From contig CAMZMU010000049.1 of the NCBI GenBank assembly GCA_947311845.1, positions 9,592,730 through 9,656,729 on the forward strand: a DNA stretch of 64,000 bases. Reading direction: 5' to 3'. The position numbers and the translations under genes were made by a program. The stretch's first letter is position 1. The number at the start of each line of letters is the position of its first letter. The notes beneath the pieces were generated by a model. That model was not told the DNA's origin. It did no database searches and saw nothing but the letters and a program-made list of their open reading frames with translations. The stretch is from Poa pratensis (Eukaryota > Streptophyta > Magnoliopsida > Poales > Poaceae). Positions 1 to 10,493 of this stretch are shown here, piece after piece.

Positions 1-876
1 CACCCCATCGCTGCATCGCATGAACCGTACGGAGCACCAACCTATGACCTGGCCTCTAATTAGGCAGCCAGATTCTCTCTTGTGCTACCGCTAAGCTATG
101 GCATGTTTATTCCGGGAATGAAAAAGATGGATGGATCGATCGAGCCGGAAAAGCCAAAAGGAAGAAGCTGACCTCTGTCGACCATGTACATGTGTGTATG
201 TTAATTAGATGATTCCTAGGTGCATTACTTAACTTGTTAACTGCCCCACGGATGGTTGGCGTCGAGGGACAGGGCGAGGCAAAACGGGACGGGAAAAGGT
301 GGTGGCGTCGCGGGCGGAGGGAGCACAGCACAACGTACACACATGCTGTCGCCGCTCGCTTTTCGATCTGTAATCTGGTCGTAGTGACCAGCGCTAGTGC
401 TTATCGATCATCTTCTCTCATGTCATGTGTGCGATTCGTGCCTGTCATGTTGATTCATGCTCCTAGTTTAGTTTGGAGTAAGCATCCATGTCTTGTCTGC
501 CTTTTGTGTGTGTCGTAAACCGCATGTGGTGTCGGAACTCGCACGTTCGGAGCTATAGGCTATGAAGCATATATCTGGGTAAACATAGTGCAATTTTTCT
601 TAAGGGGAAACGAAGTAATTGCAGTCTTGCAGAGTCTGGAAAGTTTCTTTTTTTAGACGCAGAGTCTGAAATCCGAAATAACAATGAAATAGAACCAGAA
701 CGTGGCCCGCCTAGCTCGTCCCCACGGCACACGTGCATGTTGTCGCCGCGTTTCAAGTTGTATGTATGTTATGTTAGCCCGGTCACGATCGCCAGCGTTG
801 TGTGTCGACCATCGTCTTGTACGTGTGTGAGGGTGTGCGTGCCATTACGCAAATAGTCACACCTGGCTACCTAACG
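1..876. other. intergenic, no gene recognised
   Basis: I see only short open frames with no recognisable domain and no convincing splice structure. The stretch is ordinary mixed-composition plant intergenic DNA up to the retroposon that begins near 890. Confidence 0.5.
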
Positions 877-889
877 GGAGTTGGTGCCA

Positions 890-1464
890 ATCCCATTCCC
901 ATCCCCGCGACTGTACCCCTTCGCGAAAGCAACGAGAGGCGATTAGGGTTTCCCGTTTCTCGTCTGCGTCGCCTGGTCTGCCCGCCTCTCTGGCCTTTGG
1001 GTCATGGGGCCACGGTGGATATCAGCCCTCATCGGTGGGAGGGCTCCGTTTTTCTAGTTTTAATGTCTAGTTTTGTTGGGGCGACGTTCTGCTGGTGGTG
1101 GCGGCGCTTCTTGCAATAATGCTTGTCTGGCTTTAGCCCCATCTCGGCGGCGACGTTGAGAATCTTGTGAGAGTGGTGTAGTTCTCGCGGTGGCGGTCTC
1201 CGGATCGTCATGGAGCTTAACCGGTGGTTCATTCTTCTTCTTCGGCTCCGGGACAAATGAGCTCTTCTTGACCGGCGACTTCCCGTCCGCATCCAACAAC
1301 GTTAGGCCGGCTCAGGGAGGAGCGGCAGCGCGCTGTCGACACGGTCTGGAGGTCGAACACAAAGGGAATCTCAAGAATCTCGTTGTAATTTTCGTTTTTG
1401 CTAACGTGTTGTGTACTGTTCGGTGTTTCTTTTAATACCAGGATCTTTTTCGCAAAAAAAAAAA
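890..1464 (+). mobile_element. non-LTR retroposon-like insert with A-tail
   Basis: The insert ends in a run of 11 A (1454-1464). It is flanked by an imperfect 13 bp direct repeat, ggagttggtgcca at 877-889 and ggagttagtgcta at 1465-1477, as expected for target-primed reverse transcription with an A-tail. Near its 5' end (922-944) it shares the blocks ccccttcg and gagaggcgatt with the insert at 8730-9394, so the two look like one family. I see no reverse transcriptase frame, so this is a non-autonomous or 5'-truncated copy. The direct repeat has two mismatches, which suggests age or chance. Confidence 0.5.
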
Positions 1465-1477
1465 GGAGTTAGTGCTA

Positions 1478-2804
1478 CTGGTAATTAAGCTGGTGAACCT
1501 AGTTTACTTTGGAAGTATTTTTATCTAGGGTAGGCGCTTTGGAAGTTTGGAGCATGCATGTCGTGTTGGATTTTGTCTGTTCAGCTAAAGAAGGCCTGAA
1601 GCGTAGACGCATCTTTTGAAGGGGTAACTGAGTGTAAATTGCAGTGTCGTCTTGTTTTGTTTTTTGAGAGGAATTGCAGTGTCGTCTGAATTCTGAACAA
1701 ATATCACAGAGGGCCCGTGTGAAGCTCAAGAGAGAAGAAGGACAGCGGCCTTTTTAAACGTGCTGGACCGCCCCCTTTCGCTCAGCATTGTTGGGCCCTT
1801 GGCTTTGGGCCAGGGGAGGACAAGCCCACTACCATCCAAAAAACAGAGGCCTCCCGGCTCCCCACTAAAATAACGAAAGGTTACCTTTTTTTCTTTCTCC
1901 TGGACCTCGTTCTTCTTGTGGAGTACAGTACTAGACACTGCAACTGCAAGCAATTCGTAGTGCCTGCGACTGAGAAGGTTGAGAGATCCGTACGTCGCTG
2001 AGATCACAGCATCTTATCGTGATCTTATCCCTAACTTCCTGGTACGCGCGCGCGGTCCCGATACGTGTGAGGTGTGACTTGTGTTATCTGCGCGTGCGTT
2101 CGTAGCCGGCGCACGTCACGGTCGAGTTGCGGCCGCAATACACGACGGTAGGGCATGCATTGACGACGGGACGGACGTCAATGCATGCGATCGACCGCCG
2201 TTGCACCGCCGAACGTTCAAACCTACAGCCTACAGAGGCCGGCCGGTCTCCGTCAGGACCGACCCGGCTGTTAGACGAGAAGACTCGACCACGCCCTGCC
2301 GCCCACCGCAACTGCTCTCAACTTAATTACAGTCTTCAAGCTGGGAGAATACGGATTCCAGTTTGACGTACGTACACGGAGTACTGATCTGAACAGCACC
2401 AACGGCACGTTGTGTGCGTTGTAACGTAGTACTACGTCTCGTCTGGAACGCCGCGTGCGTGAGCCTCACCTAGCTAGCTTGCGAGATAATGTGTCTATTG
2501 TTATCTCATCTCCATATGCATGGGCTTTGGGTCGACTAGTGTCCGAGTTTGTTGGTGTACGTATCTGCCAACAAGTTCAGGATAAGATCACGATCGCTCG
2601 CCCGCTTCCACAATATCTTTGTTGGTATATATCCAGTCAGTGGGGAGAAAATAAATCTCCGCCCAGACATGAAGAGCGCATGCATGGGTTCATTTCTGAT
2701 CACCCACCAGCACCAAGAAACCCAATAAAATAATGGACGTTATAAGTTATACTCCATGGAGTATAATTATGCATGGGCCCAAAAGACCAAACCAAACTAT
2801 AGTA
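1478..2804. other. intergenic, no gene recognised
   Basis: No protein domain is recognisable in any frame. The only structured element I see is the inverted repeat at 2153-2188, listed separately. Confidence 0.4.
2153..2188. promoter_or_regulatory. perfect inverted repeat carrying RY and TGACG motifs
   Basis: Arms of 13 bp (GCATGCATTGACG at 2153-2165 and its exact complement at 2176-2188) surround a 10 bp spacer. Each arm holds an RY-type CATGCA motif next to TGACG, the core bound by TGA-class bZIP factors. The structure is seen directly. A regulatory role is inference only, because no gene is recognised nearby. Confidence 0.35.
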
Positions 2805-2907
2805 CTCCCTCCGATCCATATTAATGGTCTCAACATTGTCTAGATACGGATGCATGATGCATCCGTATCTAGACAATGTTGAGACCATTAATATGGATCG
2901 GAGGTTG
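2805..2907. mobile_element. Stowaway-type MITE, near-perfect palindrome
   Basis: The element starts CTCCCTCCGATCC after TA (2803-2804) and ends in the complementary sequence before TA (2908-2909). The two arms, about 45 bp each, are essentially perfect complements meeting at about 2852, so the whole element can fold into one hairpin. TA target duplication and the CTCCCTCCG terminus are typical of Stowaway elements in grasses. The last few bases of the right terminus are degenerate. Confidence 0.8.
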
Positions 2908-3248
2908 TACGTATTTTTTAATAAATGCTTTTGTTAGTTTTCGGTCGACACCTATAATTAGTTTGGAGCTCGGTCACCTGTAGAGACATCTGATTTGAAT
3001 CTTGGGTTGTAACTGAGTTTTTCCTCAGTTGGTTCAAAGTGGATTGCGACTGAGTTTCCATCTAAAAGTGAGTTGCAACTTGCGGAGAATTAAGCTAATT
3101 ATCGGACGACCGACAACTAATGGCTCTCATATGTGACTTCTTAGTTGAGCATCATTTATCGCCTCCTCCAATCGGCCTAGGCGTCTCAAACATATAAACA
3201 CATTTGCTTCTCTTGTCATCACACAAAGCGCTCTCTCTCTCACACACA

Positions 3249-3592
3249 CACTAGTAGGGAAACCCTAGTGGCAATCTTAGGTTTGCGACGTGTACTGCAA
3301 TAGGCACGTTGCTGGTAAAACTTAGCAACGTGCGTTTACAAGACGCGTTGCTACTATCACCATACTGGCAACGTACACGTTCGTGCAAGCGTTGCCAGCA
3401 GTTTTTTCCAGCCTCGCGGGCCTCGGTAAAATTAGTGCCAACGCGCACTCCTGCGACACGCTGCCAGTGTTGTAGTAGCGGCAATGTGTGCCTCAAGCAC
3501 ACGTTGCTATGTTGCAACGTGCGGCCAGTGCTACGCGTTGTTAGTTTTATTGGCAACATTCGTTGCGGTGCCGCACGTTGCCACTAGTTAGG
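3249..3592. repeat. array of GCAACGTGCG-like motifs with CACTAGT termini
   Basis: The block begins CACTAGTAGGG and ends near CCACTAGTTAGGGG. Inside, a motif like GCAACGTGCG, or its complement CGCACGTTGC, recurs about a dozen times with variations and in both orientations. Clusters of short motifs in both directions next to CACTA ends are the usual subterminal repeat structure of CACTA transposons, to which the transposase binds. No transposase is present, so this would be a small non-autonomous copy. The exact ends and a 3 bp target duplication are not certain. Confidence 0.5.
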
Positions 3593-3611
3593 GGATAAAT
3601 CGCGGTCGAGC

Positions 3612-3625
3612 GACACACACACACA

Positions 3626-3664
<39 letters not shown>
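3612..3664. repeat. (CA)n(TC)n microsatellite
   Basis: A run of CA dinucleotides passes directly into about 17 TC dinucleotides. A shorter TC/CA tract lies at 3231-3250, on the other side of the motif array, so the array is bracketed by similar simple repeats. Confidence 0.9.
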
Positions 3665-3666
<2 letters not shown>

Positions 3667-5104
3667 CAGATCGTCTCGGTTAGATTTTCTCCCTCTCCAC
3701 ATTCAACGTCGCACCGCCGCTGCCGCCTCCGCCGTCGGTCCATCCCCTCAACCCTCCGGCGCCACCGTCTCGCCGGACGGACGACAGGCCTCGTCGAGAT
3801 CCGCACGTCGATGGCTCCGCCAACTCCCGCCCCACACCTAAACGCTTATCCCATTCGGGTACCCGCCTTCACTATCATTCGATAGAGCCTCTAGAACCTA
3901 GTAACTTGAGAACCTACACTAGGCGAGGGACAATAATGTTAAGCGCGTGACTGTTTAGTACATCATCTACTATATATGTCCAATACCACTATGTCGATCG
4001 ACGACCTCGCCTAGCTACGACCTCTTTGTCGAGACTATTTTGGTTACGACGACTATTATGATTGGACTATGTCAGCTACGACTACTTCTGAAGTCAAAAC
4101 ACTGTTGCGAGAACCAGTTTCGTCGCCACGAGCTTCACCGACAGGGGAGGTTTGGATTCCCTCTAGATGAACCTATAAATGCTGATCATTTTGCTATTGG
4201 TATTTATGTTTGCTACATATGCAAATATTAGGCTTTTGCGAGTTTATTATCCAGCAACCTCTATTTTATCGCATGTGATTAGTTTTTGTAGCACACTAGT
4301 CATAATTCCAACGTTGTATATGCAATATATGGTATAATATTCTATAATTTTGTATGGTGCATCTACATGCACATGTTCAGTGTAAACAATGTGTTTCGAG
4401 TTTTTATTTGCGAAAAGCTCCACCGTTCTCTTAATAATCACCAACATCAGTATGAATAAATCATCAATTTATTTAAGCTCCAAATCTAGCATGTGTTTTA
4501 ATTAGAACGTTTGTAGATTTGGTTATGTTAGTGTGGTTCAATGTTGCAAGTTTTTTTACACAAGCCTCAAATCACCATTTTTCCTTAAAAGAGAATCGAT
4601 ATATGTTTTCTAACCTAATTTTGCTAGAGGTCATATAATATTGCATTAAGGTGTTTCTCCTTATTTTGAGAATTTGAGGTGCTTCACAATGATACACTTT
4701 TTTTTTGGTTTGGGTAGTAATTCACTGCGGTTGGCATGCATTATAAAAATTGAAACTTACAACTAAATATTATACTCCCAATGCCCTATACATGGTAAAA
4801 TTTGAAAAACCACGAGAGGATCTTAATTGTATCGCATTCATGATTATTCTAATTATAGCTGGCACACATAAATATATTGTTTATTAAAATTATTCGTGAA
4901 TCTCATTAACCTAAAGTTGCACACTGACATCACCAAGCCCTATTTTATAGTTCGGGATGTAAATTTTTGTAAAAAATAATATTCAGAGTAGTTTTATGAA
5001 CATTACTACGAAAGTATAAAATTATAAATGTATGGAGTAAAGTGGGAACAAAATGGCCCCTCGTGTCCTCGACTTACAAACAGACTTTCATTTTTTTATA
5101 TAAA
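3665..5104. other. intergenic, AT-rich, no gene recognised
   Basis: From about 4200 onward the sequence is AT-rich with only short frames and no recognisable domain. I see no terminal repeats beyond those listed at either side. Confidence 0.4.
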
Positions 5105-5135
5105 CTAGCAAAAGTGCCCGTGCGTTGCAACGGGA
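5105..5135 (-). mobile_element. Helitron-type 3' terminus
   Basis: Read on the minus strand, the sequence is CCCGTTGCAACGCACGGGC, a GC-rich hairpin, followed by ACTTTTG and then CTAG with T as the next base. A hairpin about 10 bases before a terminal CTAG inserted next to T is the diagnostic 3' end of plant Helitrons. The element would extend to higher coordinates, but I could not find a convincing TC start for its 5' end, so its length is unknown. No Rep/helicase frame is visible. Confidence 0.6.
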
Positions 5136-6990
5136 GAAAAAGAAAAAATGAACCTTAATTTTTTTTAGTGAGAGGTTCATTCAGGGTCATATTAATGTGT
5201 GTTTCGAGGGTACGATCTTCGTATTACCATACGTACAAAAGCATGGCTTTGAACAGTAGCATAAATGGGTTCAATTTAACATTATAACATCATTAGATAT
5301 ACCTGTGTGTTGCTACAGGTTGGGTTTTATTGAATATTTTTACTCGTGCCTCGCCGATGGATGGAAATATAGCGTTATCGTCTTCGTCGCACACATTGGG
5401 AGTGGAATGTAGTTGTTCCTCACTTATGCACATTTAATTTATTGATACGCCCATTTGATAAAACGTTGAGAACAGAAAGCCAATGATCACCTCTGTCTAG
5501 GTTGATGGTGTGCTCGAAATTCAGACTTCTAATCTTGTTCGGATCGAAAGCGTTGTTGCTGGTGATGGACGCCAAACGTGGTCTGCAGATCTCCAATGCC
5601 CAGGGTCAGCAATGGTGTCACACTGTCATTTGCGGCGGACGTCACTTCAGATATTGCGATGGACGTCACTGGAGTATGTCCGAAGAAGTTGAGCTGCTTT
5701 GACAGCTAGCCAGAAACATGCAGTAAGCACTGAAGAAACCGCTGTATAGGATGCTGAAATGCATATACACACTATGGGATTCCTAAAGCCTTGGTATTTT
5801 GGAAACTCGTAGAGCAGCATGGCGAGGCTCTAGTGGGCGGCGGCGTGCATGGCGAGGGACGCGCGCCAGTGCTTGAGGTCGACCTTGATTGAGAAGCACG
5901 TTGGGGCTTGGACGGCGACCTCGACTGATTGCGGCCGCTTGAAAAGTTAGGGACGGGGTGAACCAGACTCGACCCATCTTTCGTGGCCTAGAAACTCAGG
6001 GACGGATCGAGCTCGGGCAGCGCTGGGATGAACGACGGTTTGGGCGAGAGAGGCAAACCAAGCGTCGACCAGTTCCTGCATGCGCGGCGGTTTCCTCGGC
6101 GTCACCAGCTCCTGCGCGGCGGCGGGAAGCCGGGAAGTGGCGAGGAATATAGGACTATAGGAGACAGAGTGGTTATCTCTGCTGGGACTCCTGTCTGATC
6201 CAGCCCACCCACGCACTTCGTCGTATGCGTCCAGCACGATGGACGAAAAATTAGGGAGGCCGACCGAGGAAAGAGAACAACGGACAACAAGCACTCTTGG
6301 CAAGAACCTTGGCGCGGGACAACGCACAAGCATGAAGTTTTGGGCTATGGGTGACGGACGGGGCCGGGACCTTGCCGGCGGCGCGAGAGTAAGGGAGGCG
6401 CACGGGTCCTGAGTCCTGACCGACGTTGCGTGATGGACTTATGGGGACATCACGTGTCCCGACGGCGCTGGATGGCGGGCGGCAGCGATAACGGCCAGCG
6501 ACGCGTGAGGATGGTGGGTGGCAACGAGCACGGCCTGCAGCTCAGCAGCTGCTGCGCCGTTGGGGTCGAGCTGCGCCGGGGCCTCGTTGCCGCTGGGTAC
6601 TCGCGGCCATCGGTAGTGGGAAGATCTCTTCGTTTGTCTAAAACTAAAACGAAACGTTTTTTTTCACTTATGGATGGCATGGTGGGTAAATTTTACCAAA
6701 TTCGAGGGCAGTTCTAATGACGTACGAGAAGAAGACTTAATGGTTTTATTATTAGGTATAGAAAACAGACTATCCCCTTTACCATTCTGTATATGTATTT
6801 GTATACATAGAAAATTACACATGACGCCACAAATTGTGGGAGAGTTGCGTCAAGTCAACGATCTGCAAGCATACTGAAAACAAATCCAAAATAACTTATA
6901 TCGTACTTAATGAACATGTTCAGACCTGACAGTGTATTCTGATCACTGCCAAACAACAGGACGCATAAAATAGTAGCACGAGAATCACAA
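5136..6990. other. intergenic, probable Helitron interior and UGT 3' flank
   Basis: GC-rich stretches at about 5820-6640 give overlapping open frames on both strands but no domain I recognise. This may be captured or transposon-derived sequence behind the Helitron terminus at 5105. Confidence 0.3.
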
Positions 6991-6996
6991 TTAATT

Positions 6997-8485
6997 CTAC
7001 AAGGAGAGCATGTGATCGACCAGCTTACCGATGGCCAGGTCCGACGAGCCGGCCTCGCCGGTGCACTCCTTGGCCGCCTTCTTCAGCTCGCCGGCCCTTA
7101 CCCGCATCTCGGCACCTTCGCTCCCTGTGACGAGCCGCCGAATGGCGGCCTCCACCGCTTCCCTTTCGAGCACGCCGCCGACCTCGAAGCCCACCCTCCA
7201 GACGTGCTCCACGTACCTGGCGTTCCCCATCTGGTCGCCGAAGTGCGGCCGGCACAGCATCGGCACCCCCTCGCACACGCTCTCGGTCGTTGAGTTCCAC
7301 CCGCCGTGCGTCCAGAACCCGGCCACGGCGGGATGCCGGAGAACCTCCTCCTGCGGTGCCCACGCCACCACCATCCCGCGCCCGCACGTCGCCGCCTCGA
7401 ACCCTTCCGGCAGCCGCGTCGCTGTCGTCCCGTGGGCGGCGACCAGGCCGGGGCGGACCACCCAGAGGAACGGCACTCCGCTGCCGGCGATGCCCCACGC
7501 AGTCTCCACCAGGTCCCGTTGCGACATGCACGCCAGGCTGCCGAAGCTCACGTACAGCACCGACGCCGGCGGCCTCGCGTCAAGCCACTCCAGGCAGCTC
7601 CGGTCCTGCCGCAGCAGGCTGCTCTCCGCCGCCGGGGAGAACATGTGGAGCGGGCCGATGTCGAACACTGGCAAGGTGAGGTCTCGCCGGAGCTTCTCCA
7701 GCTCGCGCCGCTCCAGCGCGTCGAACGTGTTGAGGATGAGGCCGGCCGACGCGTCCGCGGCCGCAACAACGCGCGCCAGCAGCTCGCGCGTCAGGTCGTG
7801 GCTGCCGACCCGCATCAGGTCCCGCACCCTGTACGGCGGCAGCTCGATCACCTCCTTCTCCAGATCCGACTCTGCAGTGCACGCAAGAAAACCAAGAATA
7901 GATCGATCAGTACGCCCGCTGAGTTGACCTGATCGATCACAGAAAATCACGTTTGCAATTGTTCATGCCTCGCACAGGGAGGTAGCCTCTGTCGATAAGC
8001 AGCGGACAGGCGAGGAAGCAGGAGAAGCAGGCGGCGCTGCCGGTGCGCAGGACGAGGACGGGCACGGCCAGCCGCGTGGCCACCTGCACCATGGACAGCA
8101 GGTGGGTGTCGGCGATGAGGCACGCCACGCCGCCGTCCTCAGAGTACTCGTCCAGGATGGTGGCCAGGCGGTCACGGAAGGGCGCCTCGCACGCGGCGTT
8201 GAGCGCGAAGATGTGGGAGACGACGTCCTCGATGGCGACGGGGGCCGGGCCGGACACGCCGTCGGGGACGGGCACGAAACGGTACTCCGGGTGGCGAGAC
8301 GGGTCCGGGGCGTTGAAGTGGGTGTGGAAGATGGTGACCGCGAAGCCGCGGGCGTGGAGGATGCCGGCAAGCCGGAACATGGGGTTGATGTGCCCCTGGT
8401 ACGCCAGCGGGAACAGCAGCACGTGTCGCCGGCGACGCCCACGGTTGCTGGCGGCCGTGGCCGCGCTTGTGCACTCCAAGGCCAT
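6997..8485 (-). CDS. UDP-glycosyltransferase, family 1 (Bx8/Bx9/UGT76-like)
   Basis: This is a family 1 glycosyltransferase that moves a sugar, probably glucose, from UDP-sugar to a small acceptor in the cytosol. There are two exons, 8485-7969 and 7871-6997, giving 463 residues, normal for the family. The N-terminal acceptor domain has the catalytic His at 32 (YQGHIN) and the likely partner Asp at 126. The PSPG donor box spans residues 343-386, from WAPQ to FGDQ; the final Gln is usual for UDP-glucose enzymes. The box reads THGGWNS where THCGWNS is common. The reading YLPVRE-SDLEKEV and the exon arrangement resemble grass benzoxazinoid glucosyltransferases, but the acceptor cannot be told from sequence. 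The 97 bp intron appears to start with GC rather than GT. The gene looks intact. The start is the first ATG in frame; the frame extends a little upstream without another ATG. Confidence 0.9.
7872..7968 (-). other. intron of the glycosyltransferase with GC-AG ends
   Basis: Keeping the frame across the intron requires joining CGAG before GCATGAAC to AGTCGG after TGCAG. This gives VRESDL, the form expected for the family. The only nearby GT (CCT before GTGCGAG) would shift the frame. The donor is therefore GC, a minor but known plant class, or a GT donor that has mutated. Confidence 0.65.
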
Positions 8486-8729
8486 GGTGGGCTCTGGCCG
8501 GTGCGGTTGTGACGTCACGGGATCATGGTTTCTGCTGAGTGTAGGGGCTTGGGTTTAAGAAGCCTACACATATATATGAGACGTGCATTCGACTATGAAG
8601 AAACTGGGACTCGTGCACAAGAAAATTTCTAAAATATTTCGAAAATGTGAAGCACGTTATAAAGTCTCTCTGCAAAGTGGATAATAACATCTTCCTTAAA
8701 ACACTAGCAGTAGAATATAGTAAACATTT

Positions 8730-9394
8730 AAGAAGCGACAGACGGAACCTTGGCCGTCCCCTCCCCTTCGTCCTCAGAGGAGAGAGGCGATTTTCTGAAA
8801 AGCTCCCGGTCAACCCACCTCGCCGCCGCGGATCCGGCCGTTTCCTCCCCTCCGCCGGCTGCTTCGGCAGCGGGAGGGTGGGGGAACGCCGGATCTCGGT
8901 GTGTAAATAGTGTAGGGTTTGCTAGGTACTCAGCCGGCGGCGCTCTGGAGGCGGAGGTGCGGTCGGCGGTGTGTTTGGTGGCGGCGTTCTTCCCCTTCGA
9001 CGTCGGTGTTCTTCGGAGCTTCGCCGTGGAGCGGCCGTCTTCCGCGTGCTCGCATCTCCTGGGAGCTGCCGTGTGCGGGTTCCCCTACCCCGGCTGGATC
9101 CGAGGCGACGGATCTGGTGGTTCAAGATCTTGAGGAAGACGAAGATGAAGCTTGGTACGCTGACGACGGTGGCCTTTGAGGTAGGTCTTTCGAGGCCGGT
9201 GGATGGTGACTTCCCGCTCGCTGGGGGTCTGCTTCAGTTCCAAGGCGTAGGTAGCAGCTGCGACGGCGTGTCCCCGCCAGCTTCGTCGCGACGCCGTGGT
9301 CGGCTTGCAGGAGGGCCTGGTTGTAATTTAGCTTTATCTGTGGACCTTTCTGTAATGTTGCCAAGTTAATCAAGTTTCCTTCTCCCCAAAAAAA
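8730..9394 (+). mobile_element. non-LTR retroposon-like insert, 17-18 bp target duplication
   Basis: The insert ends in an A-run (9388-9394) and is flanked by the perfect direct repeat gaatatagtaaacattt (8713-8729 and 9395-9411). Long target duplication plus A-tail is the mark of LINE-driven insertion. The perfect duplication suggests a fairly recent event. Near its 5' end (8764-8792) it shares ccccttcg and gagaggcgatt with the insert at 890-1464. It contains GC-rich open stretches (about 8750-9370) but no domain I recognise; it could be a SINE-like family or a retroposed transcript. It sits about 245 bp upstream of the glycosyltransferase start, inside its promoter region. Confidence 0.75.
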
Positions 9395-9814
9395 GAATAT
9401 AGTAAACATTTTGATATGCAGCAATTGAGTATTTACCTTAGAAACATGCATGGACAGTTCTTGCAAGCTTTTACTGTGAAGATTAATCTGAAAATGCATA
9501 CCACTTAGGGATATATATGCCCCTCGATGGGACACCATTAAAAGATGGATAACATCTTTCTTAAAACACTAGTAGTAGAATATAGTAGCATTTCGATATG
9601 AAAATGCATGCCGAGTAAGGATGATACCTTCGGCACTTGATTACTTTCCTCAACTTTGAATTCCCCTTCATCGCCTTTGTATATTTCCTCAATTGAAAAC
9701 TAGAATCTAAAAAACGAAACAAACATTCTTGCGCAAGAAAACTACAACTATTCGGGGTTGCCGCCAATCAAAGGGATAACATAAGAAAACGAACTGTTGT
9801 GCATTCTTATCTTA

Positions 9815-10490
9815 GGGTCTGTTCGGTTCTGGAATCAACTGGAATGGAATGGAACCGTTCCGTCCCTGAGACTCATTCCTGTGTTCGGTTAGATAGAGGA
9901 ATGGAATGGACTGATTCCACAAAACGGAATATTCCATGTAGATCCGGAATACACTCGTCCGGCCGAATCGGCCGGACCGAGTGGAACGGCTGCCTAACCC
10001 CTCTCTCTCGTGCTCGCTAACCTCTCCTCTTTCTCTCCCCTCACGCTAACCTCTCCTCTCTCTCCCCTCGACCAGCGCCGGCGGCCAGCTAGCTCGAGGC
10101 ACGGCGGCCCGAGGCGCGGCGGCGGCCAGCCAGCCAGCCCTAGGCGCGGCGGCGGCCAGCCAGCCAGCCCGAGCGCGCGGCGGCCGGGACCAGGGAGGGA
10201 GGCGTAGCGGCGGCCACACGCGCGGCGGCGGCCGGTTCCTTCTCCGATTTGGCCCCTTTCCTCTCTGGTTTTACTAATTGAATTGCTAATCCCAAATTAG
10301 TTACTGCTAATTGAATTGATAATCCAAATTTAGGCGAAATTGAATTGCTAATCTTAAATTATGTGAAGCATTCCATTCCATCTCGTTTTGTCCAACCGAA
10401 CACTAGAACGGGATGGAACCGTGACATTCCATTTTATTGGAATGGAATGGTTCCATTCCATTCCATCTAGTTCTACAACCGAACAGACCC
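9815..10490. mobile_element. PIF/Harbinger-type MITE with TTA target duplication
   Basis: The element starts GGGTCTGTTCGGTT after TTA (9812-9814) and ends AACCGAACAGACCC before TTA (10491-10493). The terminal repeat continues into matching GGAATGGAATGG and CCATTCCATTCC tracts. A TTA duplication with a GGG(T/C)CTGTT start is typical of PIF/Harbinger. At 676 bp with no transposase it is non-autonomous. The middle (about 10080-10230) holds a GC-rich GGCGGCGGCCAGCCAG repeat. Confidence 0.85.
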
Positions 10491-10493
10491 TTA

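Noticed and set aside
60..110. tRNA-like phrase (gtgctaccgctaagctatggc)
   Set aside because: No cloverleaf with matching acceptor, T and D arms could be built.
7031..7932. Long open frames antisense to the glycosyltransferase
   Set aside because: They mirror a GC-rich exon with a strong G/C third-position bias, which keeps antisense frames open. No domain is seen.
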